Shown one piece after another: positions 13,301 through 24,316 of a DNA stretch of 64,000 bases. The stretch lies in contig NC_090796.1 in assembly GCF_040054535.1 (NCBI RefSeq), forward strand, positions 9,947,501 through 10,011,500, read 5' to 3'. Every line of letters starts with the position of its first letter. Positions within the stretch are counted from its first letter, which is position 1. The position numbers and the translations under genes are program-made. This stretch comes from Antennarius striatus. Lineage: Eukaryota; Chordata; Actinopteri; Lophiiformes; Antennariidae. The notes beneath the pieces were generated by a model. That model saw nothing but the letters and a program-made list of their open reading frames with translations. It was not told the DNA's origin and made no database searches.

Positions 13301-13361
13301 AGTGACATTTGAGGAGGAACCAGGCCAGGATATATACTACGAAACTCAGATGCCATTGTAG
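1304..13361 (+). CDS. slc4a1: Band 3 anion exchange protein (SLC4A1/AE1), 5' partial
   Basis: Electroneutral chloride/bicarbonate exchanger of the red-cell or epithelial plasma membrane. Exons read: 1304-1484, 1879-2014, 8650-8722, 8901-8943, 9047-9231, 9528-9738, 9860-10063, 10153-10301, 10410-10604, 10738-10986, 11134-11223, 11805-11971, 12061-12302, 12400-12569, 13009-13182, 13281-13361. Every junction keeps phase and together they give 849 codons plus TAG. The first seven exons encode the cytoplasmic domain and the start of the membrane domain; the rest encode the membrane domain. Diagnostic peptides include [53 protein letters not shown] (carrying the transport glutamate of the family) and [11 protein letters not shown]. 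The C-terminus is acidic, [13 protein letters not shown], like the LDADD region of human AE1. Human AE1 has about 56 further N-terminal residues; I could not place those exons in 1-1303, so they may lie there unrecognised or upstream. Teleosts carry a/b copies and I cannot tell which this is. Confidence 0.95.
2691..3095. repeat. Inverted repeat with 84-bp arms (MITE-like)
   Basis: The arm at 2691-2774 (tccaagtaaaacttacaagt...) and the arm at 3012-3095 are reverse complements with about four mismatches over 84 bases, separated by 237 bases. A partial extra copy of the outer arm sits at about 2600-2625. The arrangement suggests a non-autonomous DNA transposon in the long slc4a1 intron. Exact ends and target duplication are not clear. 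Confidence 0.7.
3495..4014 (-). mobile_element. hAT-type element fragment, inverted relative of the 33.6-kb copy
   Basis: Starts TAGTGCTGTCAGGCGATTAA and runs to the GTGTCCTTGACATGT region. It matches, in reverse orientation, the right-hand 550 bases of the complete element at 33583-34636 (shared words include the pieces around 'aaggcccccaaataaagaatttgaatt' and 'aactctgtgtccttgacatg'). The other terminus is missing and the copy is abutted by another repeat at 4017. Confidence 0.8.
4017..4110 (+). repeat. Dispersed fish repeat fragment
   Basis: 'catccatccatttt', then 'cgccgctgtatccgcc', then 'gggtcactgggagctggagc' and 'ctatcccagg'. This is the same family as the segments at 778 and 61702, in the opposite orientation to 778. 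It directly follows the hAT fragment. Confidence 0.55.
4846..6832 (-). mobile_element. 5'-truncated non-LTR retrotransposon (L2/Rex1-type LINE)
   Basis: Reading leftward, 6832-5861 and 5985-5131 together encode the reverse transcriptase half of a jockey-superfamily LINE. Visible motifs are [55 protein letters not shown] and, after one frameshift near 5885, the catalytic box YADDTAIVG. The C-terminal stretch ([20 protein letters not shown]) is typical of fish L2-like elements. No endonuclease domain is present upstream, so the 5' part is lost. The likely 3' end lies near 4846, where a 'gagtagattataactttattt' tail appears. Apart from one frameshift the frame is almost clean, so the copy is fairly young. 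It sits antisense in the slc4a1 intron. Confidence 0.85.
6975..7510. mobile_element. Tc1/mariner MITE with ~200-bp inverted repeats
   Basis: Begins CAGTGCCTTGCGAAAGTAT and ends with its complement (ACTTTCTCAAGGCACTG), flanked by TA at 6973-6974 and 7511-7512, the Tc1/mariner target duplication. The arms 6975-7175 and 7307-7510 are near-perfect reverse complements; the 130-base centre is unique. No transposase is encoded. A G13 run in the right arm faces a shorter C run in the left arm. Confidence 0.92.
8150..8500. repeat. Possible dispersed repeat, family unknown
   Basis: Purine-rich non-coding sequence ('gtcatgggagtggttaggac' ... 'aactggaactgggacaatga') resembles a style of dispersed repeat common in fish. 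A segment of similar flavour occurs at about 4380-4640. I found no termini or coding capacity, so this is a weak call. Confidence 0.3.
11637..11745 (-). repeat. LINE/SINE 3'-tail-like fragment
   Basis: 'agataagatattgatttatt' followed by 'gatccctgtggggaaactac' is the reverse of the TTTCCC...GGGATTAATAAAG tail shared by fish Rex1/L2-type LINEs and SINEs. It lies in an slc4a1 intron and has no coding content. Confidence 0.4.
12799..12850. repeat. Alternating perfect mini-palindrome
   Basis: The order is gaagtg, catatgagttagcatatg, cacttc, atatgctaactcatat, gaagtg. The 16-18-base inner units are reverse complements of each other, and so are the six-base spacers. It lies in an AT-rich slc4a1 intron just upstream of the exon at 13009. 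Confidence 0.8.
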
Positions 13362-13650
13362 ATGGCATCTCGACTGCCAACATCTTATTTGAACAAAAAA
13401 ATTTATTTTTTGTCTCAAAACACAGATTTGTGCTCATAGGTAAATGAGCACAGGTGTGTTTTGTGTATTTTTAAAGAGAAGAACATACACATGTTAGATC
13501 TTCATAGTTAAAACTGTCATTTAAACATTCCTGAAGAGTTTCCAGCAATTGCAGGTTTTTTTTTGGTCACATTGTGTTGCTTCAAATACCTTGTATCTTA
13601 CATCATTGAAGCTGGAACTATTCAGAAACGTGTTTTTACAAGACTGAAAA

Positions 13651-13656
13651 AATAAA
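13651..13656 (+). terminator. slc4a1 polyadenylation signal
   Basis: AATAAA lies 290 bases after the slc4a1 stop codon, in an A/T-rich 3'UTR. It is the first canonical hexamer downstream, so it is the likely cleavage signal. Confidence 0.6.
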
Positions 13657-13729
13657 GAAAATGTAAATGTTTTAAAATGATATTGGAGTTTCCGGGTGAT
13701 GCCATGTGTTAGACAGCACGGAGAAAGGG

Positions 13730-16700
13730 AGCTCTGACAAAAACCAATTAAAACTAGCTATAGAGAGCTAAATTTATGACAAAAAACATCTAAAGTGCAC
13801 AGGGGCTTGTTAAAGAAAACACGAAAACGAGATGGAAAGGAAAGGAAGGCCAAATAAAAAGGAAAATGCCAGCGAAGGATTTACCGATATGACGGCGGAT
13901 AAGACGCTGGTCAACGACTAATGGGACTCGGTAATACTGAATGAGATTCGCCGGCTGCCGCAAGAACATACTGAATTTGCCAAGGAAAATAAAAAGGCCA
14001 TGACAAGAATAGAGTCAAGTATGAAGGAAATACTGGAAAGAACGGCTTCTCTGGAGCAACAAACGCGAAAGATGGAAGAGCGACAACGAGAAACAGAGTA
14101 CCGGCCCGCATGGCTGGAACGCACGGTCGCTTACATCTTCCACCAAAATGCAAAGCTGACGGCTAAATGTGATGACTTAGAATCCAGACTAAGACGTAAT
14201 AACATCAGGATACATGGCATCTCAGAGGGTTCTGAGAAAAAGAACACCATCAGCTTTGTGACTGAACTTATCCGCCCATTAGTGGGCATTACAGAAGACA
14301 CAGACATCCGCAATCGAGAGTGTGCACCGCTCACTGGTCGCTAAGCCAAAGGAGGGAAACGCTCCACCACGAGCAATCATTGTCAGGTTCCTGGACTATG
14401 GAGTGAAGGACCGAGTTCTACGGCAGGCATGGAGGAAAAAGATAACCTACGAGGAAAAAGCAGTGTACTTTAATCAAGACTACACAAACGAGATCCAAAG
14501 AAAAAGAAAACAGGTGTTTTAGCTCCTGGACTCTGGAGCTAAAACTTGTGGAGGTTGAACCCATGCTGAAGGACATGGGGATTCACATTGAAGAGGACGA
14601 GATGGACAAACTTCAGAGGACGATGGAGAGAGGAGCTTGGACCACAGTGACAGGAGCGAAGGAGAGGAGACAGCCCTGCATTACTGAGGATGACCTACAA
14701 GCCCTCATCAAATGAATTTATGGATATTATGGATAAGGGTCAAAAGAACACTACGAACACTTCAATATTAAAAGGAACACTGAAACACAACTTAGTAATT
14801 CAAGAATCTGGATAAAATAATGTATAATTAAATGTGAAAAATATTAAACCTAAGCAAAATTACAGAAATATTGGTGAGCGATTTGATAACTCAGTTCGAG
14901 TAAGTAGCAACATTATTTAGCAGCAGGAAGTTGCAGGCACACATTGTGCAAAACCCCAAAGAGGATCTGCCCATCTCTCCAATACGGGACGTTTGGGAGT
15001 CAGGTATGTTTGTTATTATTTAGTAGTTTTTATGGAGATGTTTATTGTTTATTTTTTATGTTAAGCTTAGTTTAGTTATGATACATAGGAGACATAGAAC
15101 AGAGATGAGTGGTCTTATTCCAACATGAAAAGATTGAATTTGGTGACATACAGTATAATGTTCATGGGTTTAATCAACCAATTAAACGAAATGAAATTCT
15201 AAACCAGCTGAAAAAATTACAATGTTCTTCATTGCTCTTCTTCAAGAAAGCCATTTAACTGAAAGTGAATCTACAAAATTAAAAAGGCAGTGGGTCAGCC
15301 ATATATTCCATGCTTCACATGGTAAGAGAAGAGGTGTAGACATATAATGAATAAGTCTACCATTCTGTGAAGAAGAGGTAATTAGAGACAACATGGGCAG
15401 ATATGTAATGGTGATTGGCTCAATCGGAAGTGTGAATATATCTTTACTAAATATCTACGCCCCAAATGAAGAAAATGAGACATTCTATAAAATCATAGCT
15501 ACTTTAATAACCAATAATGGGAAAGGAATGATAGCGGTGGGAGGGGACTTTAACACGGTTCAAAATGGTAAATTGGATAGACTGCCTCCTGAACAAGGTA
15601 CTACTAGAAAAAAAAATCTAAAGTAATAAACAGTGTTATTAAGGAATTGGGTCTAATTGATCCGTGGAGGAGTAATAATCCTAGGGAAAAGGATTTTACA
15701 TTTTATTCAAACCCACATGGTAGTTACTCTTAAATAGACTTCTTCTGTATTTCAAAACAACATATGCATAATGTTCTGTGTTGCGACATTGACAGTATAA
15801 CTATAAGTGACCATGCAGCGGTTACATTGAGCTTAAGTCTAGACAATGAACCCTGCTTTAAATATTGGAGACTTAATGTGTCGATTTTATCAGATGAAAA
15901 GGTGGTGAATGAATTAAAAGAGACTATTAAGGAATACTTTCAAATAAATGACAATGGCGAGGTCTCACCACCAACTCTGTGGGAGGCGGGGAAAGCAGTT
16001 ATGAAAGGGAAAATAATTGAAATAACATCTAGATTGAAGAAAGCTCGCTTAGAAAAGCAACAAATATTGGAAAGTAGGATTAAAGAATTGGAATTACAGC
16101 ATAAACAAATATCAAACAATTCTGTACTACTTGAACTGAAAAAAACTAGACATCAATTGGATGAAATCCTGACATATAAAGCAGAGGGTGCCTTGCGTTT
16201 TATAAACTAAAAATATTATGAAAGTGGAAATAAAGCAAGTCACCTGCTAGCGTTTCAGCTTAGAAAGGCCCAAAATAAGACATCCGGTGTCTAAACAACT
16301 ACTGGTAAAACCTACAGAGATAGCAGAACCATTCACAGATTACTATAAAAGATTATACGAAGATACAGACATTGATCATCTAGAAAGCAAGAGGTAAGAC
16401 TTTTTTAGTAACTTACAATTACCATCTTTATCAACAAAAGAGGCATCTGAACTGATACAACCAATTTCATCCCAAGAAACATCTGATGCTATAAAAACTC
16501 TAAAAAATAATAAATCTCCTGGCACAGATGGTTTGCCAGGGGAATACTATAAATGTTTAGCAAAAGAAATGATCCCAGTTCTGACAAAAGTTTTTAATTA
16601 TACGTTGACATCGGCAGATCCACCTCAAACCTGGTCACAAGCTGTTATTTCAGTATTATATAAGGAAGACAAAGATCCCACTTCCTGTGAAGAATATAGA

Positions 16701-17600
16701 CCTGTTAGTTTATTGTGTAATGATGTTAAAATATAGACAGGTATACTGGCACAAAGAATGAAAGGACTTATGACATCGTTAATTAAACCGGATCAGATGG
16801 GTTTTATTTCAGGAAGACAAGGAGCTAAAAATATCAGGAGGACCCCGACCATAATAACATGCACTAAAAACATTCTTAAAAAGCTTTTGATCAAGTAAAA
16901 TGGAATTTTTTGTATTTTACATTAACAATGTTTGGATTTCACTCCACTTTTATAGATTGGATGAAAATGATGCACAAAAAACCCAAATCACGAATCAGAG
17001 TTAACAGCTGCTGGTCTGAATTCTTCTACCATGAAAGAGGAGTCAGACAAGGAGACTATTGGAGTCCATTGTTATTCGCTCTGAGTATCGAATCTTTGGC
17101 CATACATCAGTGAGCCATCTTCATCCATAACAGCACTTTTAAATAATTTGGGGGAATATGGAAATCTATCAGGATATAAAACAAATGAATCTAAATCAGT
17201 GGCCATGATGTTATCAGGTAAATACCCAACTGAACTAGAAGACCAAGTTTAAATGGACAAGCAAAGGATTTAAATATTTGGGCATTACAATCACCCCTGT
17301 CACATCAAAACTATTCGAAGCAAACTACAGGAAATTGATAGGCGATATAAAAAAGGACTTAAGTAGGTGGGAGGATTTACCTTTACACCTACTGGGAAGA
17401 ATAGAAACTGTGAGAATGAACATACTACCAAGAATGTTATTTTTATTTCAGTCACTGCCCATTGTAATTTCTAATTCTATCCTAACAACATTAGATAAAA
17501 CAATATCAAAATTTCTATGGCAAAATAAAAGAGTCAGAATCAAATATAAAACACTAATGCGGCCTTAAGACAAGGGAGGGCTGTCATTTGGTGACCCCTG
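13730..17600 (+). mobile_element. Degenerate L1-type LINE (ORF1 and ORF2 remnants)
   Basis: ORF1 remnant: 13831-14520, broken by a stop at 13918 and a frameshift near 14330. It keeps a coiled coil (SMKEILERTASLEQQTRKM) and the RRM-like LRRNNIRIHGI. A second part (APPRAIIVRFLDYG, YFNQDYTNEIQRKRKQV) is typical of the L1 ORF1p C-terminal domain. ORF2 remnant: about 15120-17570, with endonuclease pieces (LNIYAPNEENETFY, AVGGDFNTV), reverse-transcriptase pieces (TDGLPGEYYKCLAKEMIPV, SCEEYRPVSLLCNDVKI, RVNSCWSEFFYHERGVRQGD) and a C-terminal part (NILPRMLFLFQSLPIVI). Many stops and shifts show it is dead. It follows slc4a1 in the same direction. Confidence 0.88.
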
Positions 17601-17736
17601 CTAGTCTATGGAGAGAGAGAAAGAGCGAGAGAGGAGAAGAAAAAAAAGGTGCACCAGATTTTTTTCCCTAGTCGCACCAGTGCTCCCAAATATATTTAAT
17701 AGTCGCACTGATTAAAATTTGTTCTTGATTGGACTT

Positions 17737-18480
17737 TCATAACTTTATACACTTCATGCACTTGAAGATGAGGTTTGACAGTTCGCTACTACATCCGAGA
17801 ACCCAGAATCCATCCGCGCGTACTTCGTTGATCTTCATTCCGCGACCCAGATGACACACCTTCTCATGGTAATGCTTAACTAGGAGACGAGAGACATGAT
17901 GTCCTTTAGGGAGAAAGGCTGGATGTCTGACATGCGGATGGAGTGCAGCTTGGGTCAATCTTCCTCCCACCCTCAAGATACCGAGGCTGTCCACGAAGGG
18001 GCTTAACTTGTGCAGGTAAGTTGACTTGTTCTTAGGAACATCTTTCTTTTGAATTAGAGCCTTGATATCTTTGCTTCTTTTTGAACTATTTGAGTGATGA
18101 ATTGTTCAGCTTCTTGTATTTCTTCAAGTGTGGTAACTTCTATCGATTTTGTCTTTAGACCCTGTGCTTCTTTGGCACAATGCTTGCGTCTTGCTATGGC
18201 CTTTACAACTCTTCTCCAATCTGAGAACTTCTCAAGGCGATCTAACAGCGACCTCTCCTCTGTCGCTTTGGTTGTGAGGACCTGTGCTCTTTTCAGTTCT
18301 GGATCTTCAATGTCAATCTCTTTTGCCTTAGTCTCTTCTTCCTTAGGGAGTTCTCTTTGCCATAGGAAACTGGGACCAGTGAACCACTTTGAGTCCACAA
18401 GCTCCTTGGCAGTGAGCCCGCGAGACGCATGGTCAGCTGGATTATCTTCAGAGGCAACATATCACCACTGCCTTGGTTCT
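17737..18480 (-). mobile_element. BEL/Pao LTR-retrotransposon remnant
   Basis: Read leftward, the translation gives EDNPADHASRGLTAKELVDS and KWFTGPSFLWQRELP. After a frame break comes SLGILRVGGRLTQAALHPHV, then HHVSRLLVKHYHEKVCHLGR and CMKCIKL. These match the stretch between RNase H and integrase of BEL/Pao pol, including the HHCC zinc-binding start of integrase. The integrase core, protease and LTRs are missing, so this is an internal fragment. Confidence 0.8.
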
Positions 18481-18519
18481 GTACTTGATTTGATATTTCA
18501 GGATTTGTTTATATGACCT

Positions 18520-19390
18520 AGCTATGAAATCATCAGTCAGTCTTTTTGTTTCTCACTATATCTGATATGAGCAAACGCTTATTCTCAATAATGTTTGTGC
18601 ACTTAGATTCATTTCACCCCAGGCATGTCATTTTGCATCTCATCAAAACAATAACAATGTTTGTGGAGAAAGCTTCACACAAGATTAATTAAACTACTGT
18701 ATCTGAAGAATTCTATAATTGGAATCACCAGTGAAAGGGAAAACAGAAATACTACATTGTACCATTATTCGTTTTGTGTAAAATTAGAGAAAGCAAAATG
18801 ACAACAGGTCCTTTCCGTATTTTGCTGCAGTCAGCTTACTTTTTATGAGATGATCCCGTAAAATTTTGGGTCCAGAAATGTCTATACCGTGCAATTTTCA
18901 TCATTGAAAATTTTTCATTTTGTTTCAGTTTTTAAATCTCATAAAGAGACATTTCTATCAAAATTATATTTATTTATGTAATCTCTCTTGGATTGTGTAA
19001 TACAATAGGAAACATTCAAATAATACAAACCAACACAATTTTTTTCAGGCTACACGTACATACATAGGACATACAGCTAGGGGTAGAGGTGCTTGTCAAC
19101 CTCCACTTTATTAACATGAAAATCGCTTCAAAAGCTGTTGCAGGGTAAATGGAAGTGGAGCTAACTAGTTAGACAAATACAAGCTGACTTCACCATACTC
19201 ATTGGCAAATGTTAGTTAGATAAAAACGTGTCGACGCCTATCTGTCGACCGGATGTAGTTGTTGGGTCACGCATGGTTGGGAGTAATCCTTTTATGAGAG
19301 TCGGTGTCAAAGGCACATTTGTCCTGACTCTCATCGCTGGAGCAAGCCAAAATGAACACATAAACACATTTGCAAGCAATGTAGCCGACA
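18520..19390. other. Non-coding stretch, nothing identified
   Basis: AT-rich sequence between the BEL/Pao remnant and a DNA-transposon fragment. I see no exon, clear repeat terminus or RNA gene. Confidence 0.5.
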
Positions 19391-19394
19391 CATT

Positions 19395-19812
19395 GTTTAA
19401 AGTGAAACACACCCGCAGTGTCTGTTCTTCTTTGGTTTTTTAGAAGAAGTTTTGTTGATTTGTACAATGAAAAACTGAGCAGTTGTGTGCCAGGCTCTGA
19501 GAAATGACATTGCAACACACTTCTACTTTACCACTGGACACACCGAATTTCACCTCGGGGGAGGACACCCCCTTATCCAGGGAGAAGGACATGTTCTTTC
19601 TCAGAAGGGCCAGGCTATGCATATCACTCCTTTTGTTACGGCACGAAAGGAGCTAATTCCAATCAGCGTTTTTGAGGTTGTTGAGTTTGTGAGCTGTACA
19701 GTTGACACAGGGCCCATTTGTTTTCCACATTCTAGGAGTTTATAAGGTTAGGGAGAACCACAATATATAACTAAAGACCAGAAAAAACGTGTTTTTCATT
19801 ATATGACCCCTT
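19395..19812 (+). mobile_element. DNA-transposon fragment ending in ATGACCCCTTTAA
   Basis: The right end 'ttcattatatgacccctttaa' is the reverse of the TTAAAGGGGTCATATAAT terminus seen in abundant fish non-autonomous elements with TTAA target sites. Inside, near 19470-19540, the frame contains AVVCQALRNDIATHFYF, faintly like a THAP zinc finger start. The left end is not visible. Family assignment (Kolobok or piggyBac type) is a guess. Confidence 0.4.
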
Positions 19813-20019
19813 TAATTTGTGTATTTCAGGCTTTGGTGAAACTATACTGTGGGTGGTCCCAGGTAAACAACTTCATTCCTCTAAATATGCCTCCTTAATT
19901 TTTAAAAACATGTATTTGTCACATACATTAGATTAGAAAGGGCGTGTAGGATAACTATGAAACGTGTTGTAAAGGTGCCCAAATTACAGATATCCAACTA
20001 TGTTGTGTGGATGGAGTGT

Positions 20020-20450
20020 GATGATGTGCGCCCCTGGTAACGCGCGTCCACATCGGTGAGTAGCCGCTGGAGCTGAATGAAAAAACCCACCGCGGGTGTG
20101 CAGGGGAGCCGCTCGGTGGGAACCCGTGCAGCGATCGATTGTTACTGTCTGATCTCTGGGATGTAAAGATGGATGCCTTCCGAAATAGGTAAATAAACAC
20201 AATTAGCGATTTGCTTAGCCGTGATTGTGGTGCTCGTCGACAATAGACTTTAAGCCGGCATTTCGAAGTAGTTTGGGGGGCTTCGTGGTCCGACTGAGGG
20301 CTTGAGAGGCGAATAGCCGCAGTGCAGTAGCAGCGTTGAGTTCATGGACGAACCTCGCTGATAACGTTAGTAAAACACAACTCTTGAATCATCAGCTCAC
20401 CTGCGATGGTGTCAGAACGTTTGTGTTTGTGGAGCTCAGCCCGGTGTGTT
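20020..20450 (+). promoter_or_regulatory. CpG-rich promoter region of the atxn7l3-like gene
   Basis: GC content and CpG frequency rise sharply here compared with flanks. Two possible untranslated-exon donors follow: AAATAG|GTAAAT at 20188/20189 and GCAGTT|GTAAGT at 20749/20750. No TATA box is evident. A 5'UTR exon acceptor TTTTGCAG precedes 20876, and the start codon is at 20949. Confidence 0.6.
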
Positions 20451-20948
20451 TGTCACGCTTGTGTGTTAGCCTTAGCCGCTGTTCGTGTGGAGGTTTTTGA
20501 GGGGGGAAACTCGCCTGTGCTTGAGCCTCCTGGTTCCAATGGTTTCAATTCCTTCAGTCTATTCATAGCCACGCTCTTTGTTTTCTTCGACCAGGTTCCA
20601 GCTAAGCTGTTCTCCTCAGACAGAAACGCTGGAACCGGCCGTGTTGTGTTTGGAAAAGCGATCAGACGACAATCAGCCTTTCTATTATTGTGTTATTCGC
20701 AGATTATAAACGTGGGAAGTGTCTCCCTGGCGGTGTTCAACGTGCAGTTGTAAGTACAGTATCTACATCACACTCCAGGCATCCAGTGCTTGTTCACCAG
20801 TTCACATCCACTGGTTGAACCAGGGGGGGGTTGAAGCTCCTGTGATCCAAACCGTGTTTCCTTCACCTTTTGCAGCCCTGTTTTGTCCGATGCTTGCTGC
20901 GCTACAGCATGACCACAGCAGCGTCGGCTCATCTGGTAGTTCTGGCAA

Positions 20949-23353
20949 ATGAAAATGGAGGAGGTTTCAATGTCCAGCCTGGACAACAGCAAGCTGGAGG
21001 TAAGTATGGATTTGGAAATGTTCATTATATCTGCGGACAGTAGTCTGATCTGTCTCTTTCCACCCCAACCCCCCCACCCCACTGTCCTGCCAGGGCCTGG
21101 CGCAGGACATCCTTTCTGACCTGGTGGAGGATGCATGCCTGGGTCTTTGCTTTGAGGTCCACCGGGCTGTCAAGCAGGGCTACTTTTTCCTGGATGACAC
21201 GGACCAAGAAAGCATGAGGGGCTTTGGTGAGGGCAAAGGGTTTTTTTGTGTGCATTATAATGCTCATTTTAACACCAGTAGTTGATAGAAAGTTGGTTAA
21301 ATATGTTTCATCACAGTAGATTTGTGCAGTTTGAGCTCCAGGATTATGCTTTAAGTCTATATAATAAAGCAGGACAGTCAATTGTTTGTTAATATTTTCA
21401 GAAATTGTGGACCAGCCAGGATTGGATGTGTTTGGCCAGGTGTACAACCAGTGGAAAAACAAGGAGTGTGTATGTCCTAACTGCAACCGAAGCATTGCTG
21501 CCTCACGTTTTGCCCCACATCTGGAAAAATGCCTGGGAATGGGACGTAACAGCAGTCGTATAGCCAATCGCAGGTGAAACAGCAAAGAGACATCTAAATG
21601 TCAGAGCAGGAATTGAAATTGAATTTTAACAAGTAGAATGCATTTATTCGCCTCTCTGCATTTGTGCTACAAGAGCAATAAAACACGTCCTCCCACAGTG
21701 AGCATGATAACGCAGTTATGAAAGTATTGGCTGTACATTGCAATATTAGTGTTCTGGTGCTACAATAATCACTCTCCACAGTTGGGAAGTTGTTCTCCTT
21801 TTCTATTTTTACACAATACGGGTAAAAGACATAAAGATAATCATGTTTTATGTGAGAACATTTGTTTTATAATCCAACTGTTATTAACAGTGAGCAGTGC
21901 TGAGCCTTTGTGTGTGTTTATGTGCAATCTTCTACAGAATAGTCACTGGTAACAACACCAACAACAAGTCAGAGAGTGACCAAGAAGACAACGATGACGT
22001 CAATGATAATGACTGGTCTTACGGGGCAGAAAAGAAAGGTAGTGTATTGATGCAACTTCTTTCCTCTTCATGGTGATGCTGAATGTTGATTTACATGATC
22101 AAAAGAAGTTGTACATGTGTTAGATAACCGTAACCTGACATTTTATTACTTTATTTTCACAGCAAAGAAAAGAAAATCTGATAAGGTACATTCTTATTCT
22201 CAATATAAAAATCTAAATAATTAACAAAATACATTTGGGAAGTATTATGCTCTTTAATTTTCACCATCATCAATTGATGTACATAAACACATTGAAAATA
22301 TTTCTCATTATTTTTGATTTGTCCACTCAACAAAAGAAAATATTTTCATTTTCCATCTCAGAACCCAAACTCACCCAGAAGATCCAAATCATTCAAGCAT
22401 AAGAACAGTAAGTGACAATAAATCCTTAAACTTATTTTTGTATTGTCTTCTCAGCAGTTTGTACTTTATGTACATCAAATACTTAGAATTGATCAATTTT
22501 AAGAAAAACTTACATGTTAAGGCATTAATGCAGTTACCATTTTCTCCAGTCTTTGTGTCTTTTTATAGGGGTGGGTTAGTTTACCCAAGAAGTAGTCATT
22601 TGGGATTGGTTGACTAAAGACACTGCGGCTTTTTCTCCAAAAAACTGTTATAGTCAGGACCACCCACCAGAATCAATCAAGTGTTTATGTCATTATCACA
22701 AAACCTGCCCTACATATAGCTCCACAACTATTTTTAGAACAGAATAGGTTTCAGAAATTGGACCAGAAAAATATTAATGCATTTCTAAATCCCCTGACTG
22801 TCTATACTATAAGTTCTTGTGGACAGTTTTACATCCAGTAATAAATAGTAGTGCAACACGTAGTAGACTTTAATCACATTGGTTTCGGTATAAAAGTAAT
22901 CTTAAATGAGCTGCTGTAAAATTTGTTTGCCATGACTGAGAAGACTTTTTGCCATACCAAATTTCAGTTGCAGGGTGATACAGTTACACTCTTGTTAGAT
23001 ATTTTTACCATCATTTTTTTTGGCAAACCCTGCTTTATGCTTAATTATGTTTGAATTACTGGGTTTTATTATGAAAAACCTCACCTGAACTCTGCCCAAT
23101 AAATTAATGTCTGGATGATGGTTCATGGTTCATTCTTGTAAATGTTATGTTGATTATATGTCTACTCCATTATTTTTTTTCTATTGGGCTGAGAAATAAT
23201 CAAATAAAATCCTGTGTTTGAAAGAATCACTGTAATCAAGTTCTGAAATCCAACCTTCTGTTTATTCCCACAGACATGATGGGTCCCAGACGTCGCATTG
23301 ACAACCAGGAAAGCCCTCGCATGCTGATGAAAGATGAGGCATTCCCTCAATAA
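20949..23353 (+). CDS. atxn7l3: Ataxin-7-like protein 3, short form lacking SCA7 domain
   Basis: Subunit of the SAGA deubiquitinase module (Sgf11 homologue), which helps USP22 remove ubiquitin from histone H2B in the nucleus. Exons: 20949-20999, 21094-21226, 21402-21573, 21938-22038, 22163-22185, 22362-22407, 23274-23353, all phase-consistent, giving 201 residues. The N-terminal helix ([20 protein letters not shown]) is the family's USP22/ENY2-binding segment. The Sgf11 zinc finger is CVCPNC-x12-H-x3-C at about residues 84-103. A basic, Ser-rich linker follows ([19 protein letters not shown], then [15 protein letters not shown]). The last exon encodes [19 protein letters not shown] and stops at once. 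Human ATXN7L3 is about 347 residues and continues with a SCA7 domain. I found no SCA7-like exon between 22408 and 25500. The start matches the human MKMEE start. It could be one teleost duplicate or one short isoform. Confidence 0.88.
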
Positions 23354-23896
23354 GGCCCTCTTCCACACACACACATTCTCCTATCAGTGTGTGTGAAACG
23401 TACATGCACACGCAGAAAGACCAATAACACTTCACCCGTGGGTCTTCATGTTGTGAAATCAATGGATGTTGATGTTGTTGGTGACATTTATTATGCTTTT
23501 CTGCACCGCAGAAGCAGTCCAGACCTCCCTGTCTATACTTGACAGATTTTTTTTTCTTTCATAAAATCAACTTAGCAACACTCATTTTATTTTTATTTTT
23601 TGTAGTTTTTCTTTTTTGTAGAAAAAAACACGAGGAGTTGTTTTTTTTCTCTCGTGTCCAAAATATCATATATGATTCTCTCTGCACAGAAGTTGATTCT
23701 GGAATAATTCAGTGGCCAAGCAGAGGCAGCTGTGTGAAGTGTGAAAGTGTGCACAGAAAGGATTAGCCATTAGGTGTACTTATGTTTCCTCACATTTACA
23801 TCAGATCACATTCTTAAATGTCAAAGACAATGTAAAGACTTATCTTTTATTTTCACACTCACTGTCAGGCCCAGAGTTCTCCAGTTGAACTACAGT

Positions 23897-23899
<3 letters not shown>

Positions 23900-23975
<76 letters not shown>

Positions 23976-23979
23976 TGTG

Positions 23980-24019
<40 letters not shown>

Positions 24020-24045
24020 CGTGCGTGTGCATGCGTGCGTGTGTC
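23900..24045 (+). repeat. (GT)n microsatellite in atxn7l3 3'UTR
   Basis: About 145 bases of nearly pure GT with a few A, C and GC interruptions towards the end (TATGTG, CTATGTG, GCGTGCGTGC). It lies 550 bases after the atxn7l3 stop and before the AATAAA at 24311, so it is probably transcribed. Alternating purine-pyrimidine sequence of this length can form Z-DNA. Confidence 0.98.
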
Positions 24046-24310
24046 TGAAAGAGATTGTCAGTTTGTCATTCACCTGTGGAAATTTGTTTTAAAAATGTAC
24101 CTCTAAATGTACAAGCAGGTATTTGCTGCAGAAAGCAGTTTTTTTTGTTTGGTGGATAGATCTGCTTGTTTTCTTGCGTTCAAAATGTCTATGTATCATG
24201 TGTTTACATTGTAAAGGGTTACATATATCCTTGGTGTGAAGTGGTAGTGTAAATATTCCAATAGTTGAATTGCTGCTATCATGGCTCATTTTTTTTCATC
24301 TGTCTAGCAT

Positions 24311-24316
24311 AATAAA
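24311..24316 (+). terminator. atxn7l3 polyadenylation signal
   Basis: AATAAA in 'agcataataaatgattt', about 960 bases after the stop codon. It implies a long 3'UTR that includes the GT microsatellite. Confidence 0.5.

Noticed and set aside
22408-23273. Search for a hidden SCA7 exon in the last atxn7l3 intron
   Set aside because: No frame shows the Cys/His-rich SCA7 signature (C-x9-C-x5-C-x2-H type), so no exon was added.
23774-24106. Open frames encoding CVCVCV repeats
   Set aside because: They are translations of the GT microsatellite and carry no protein signal.
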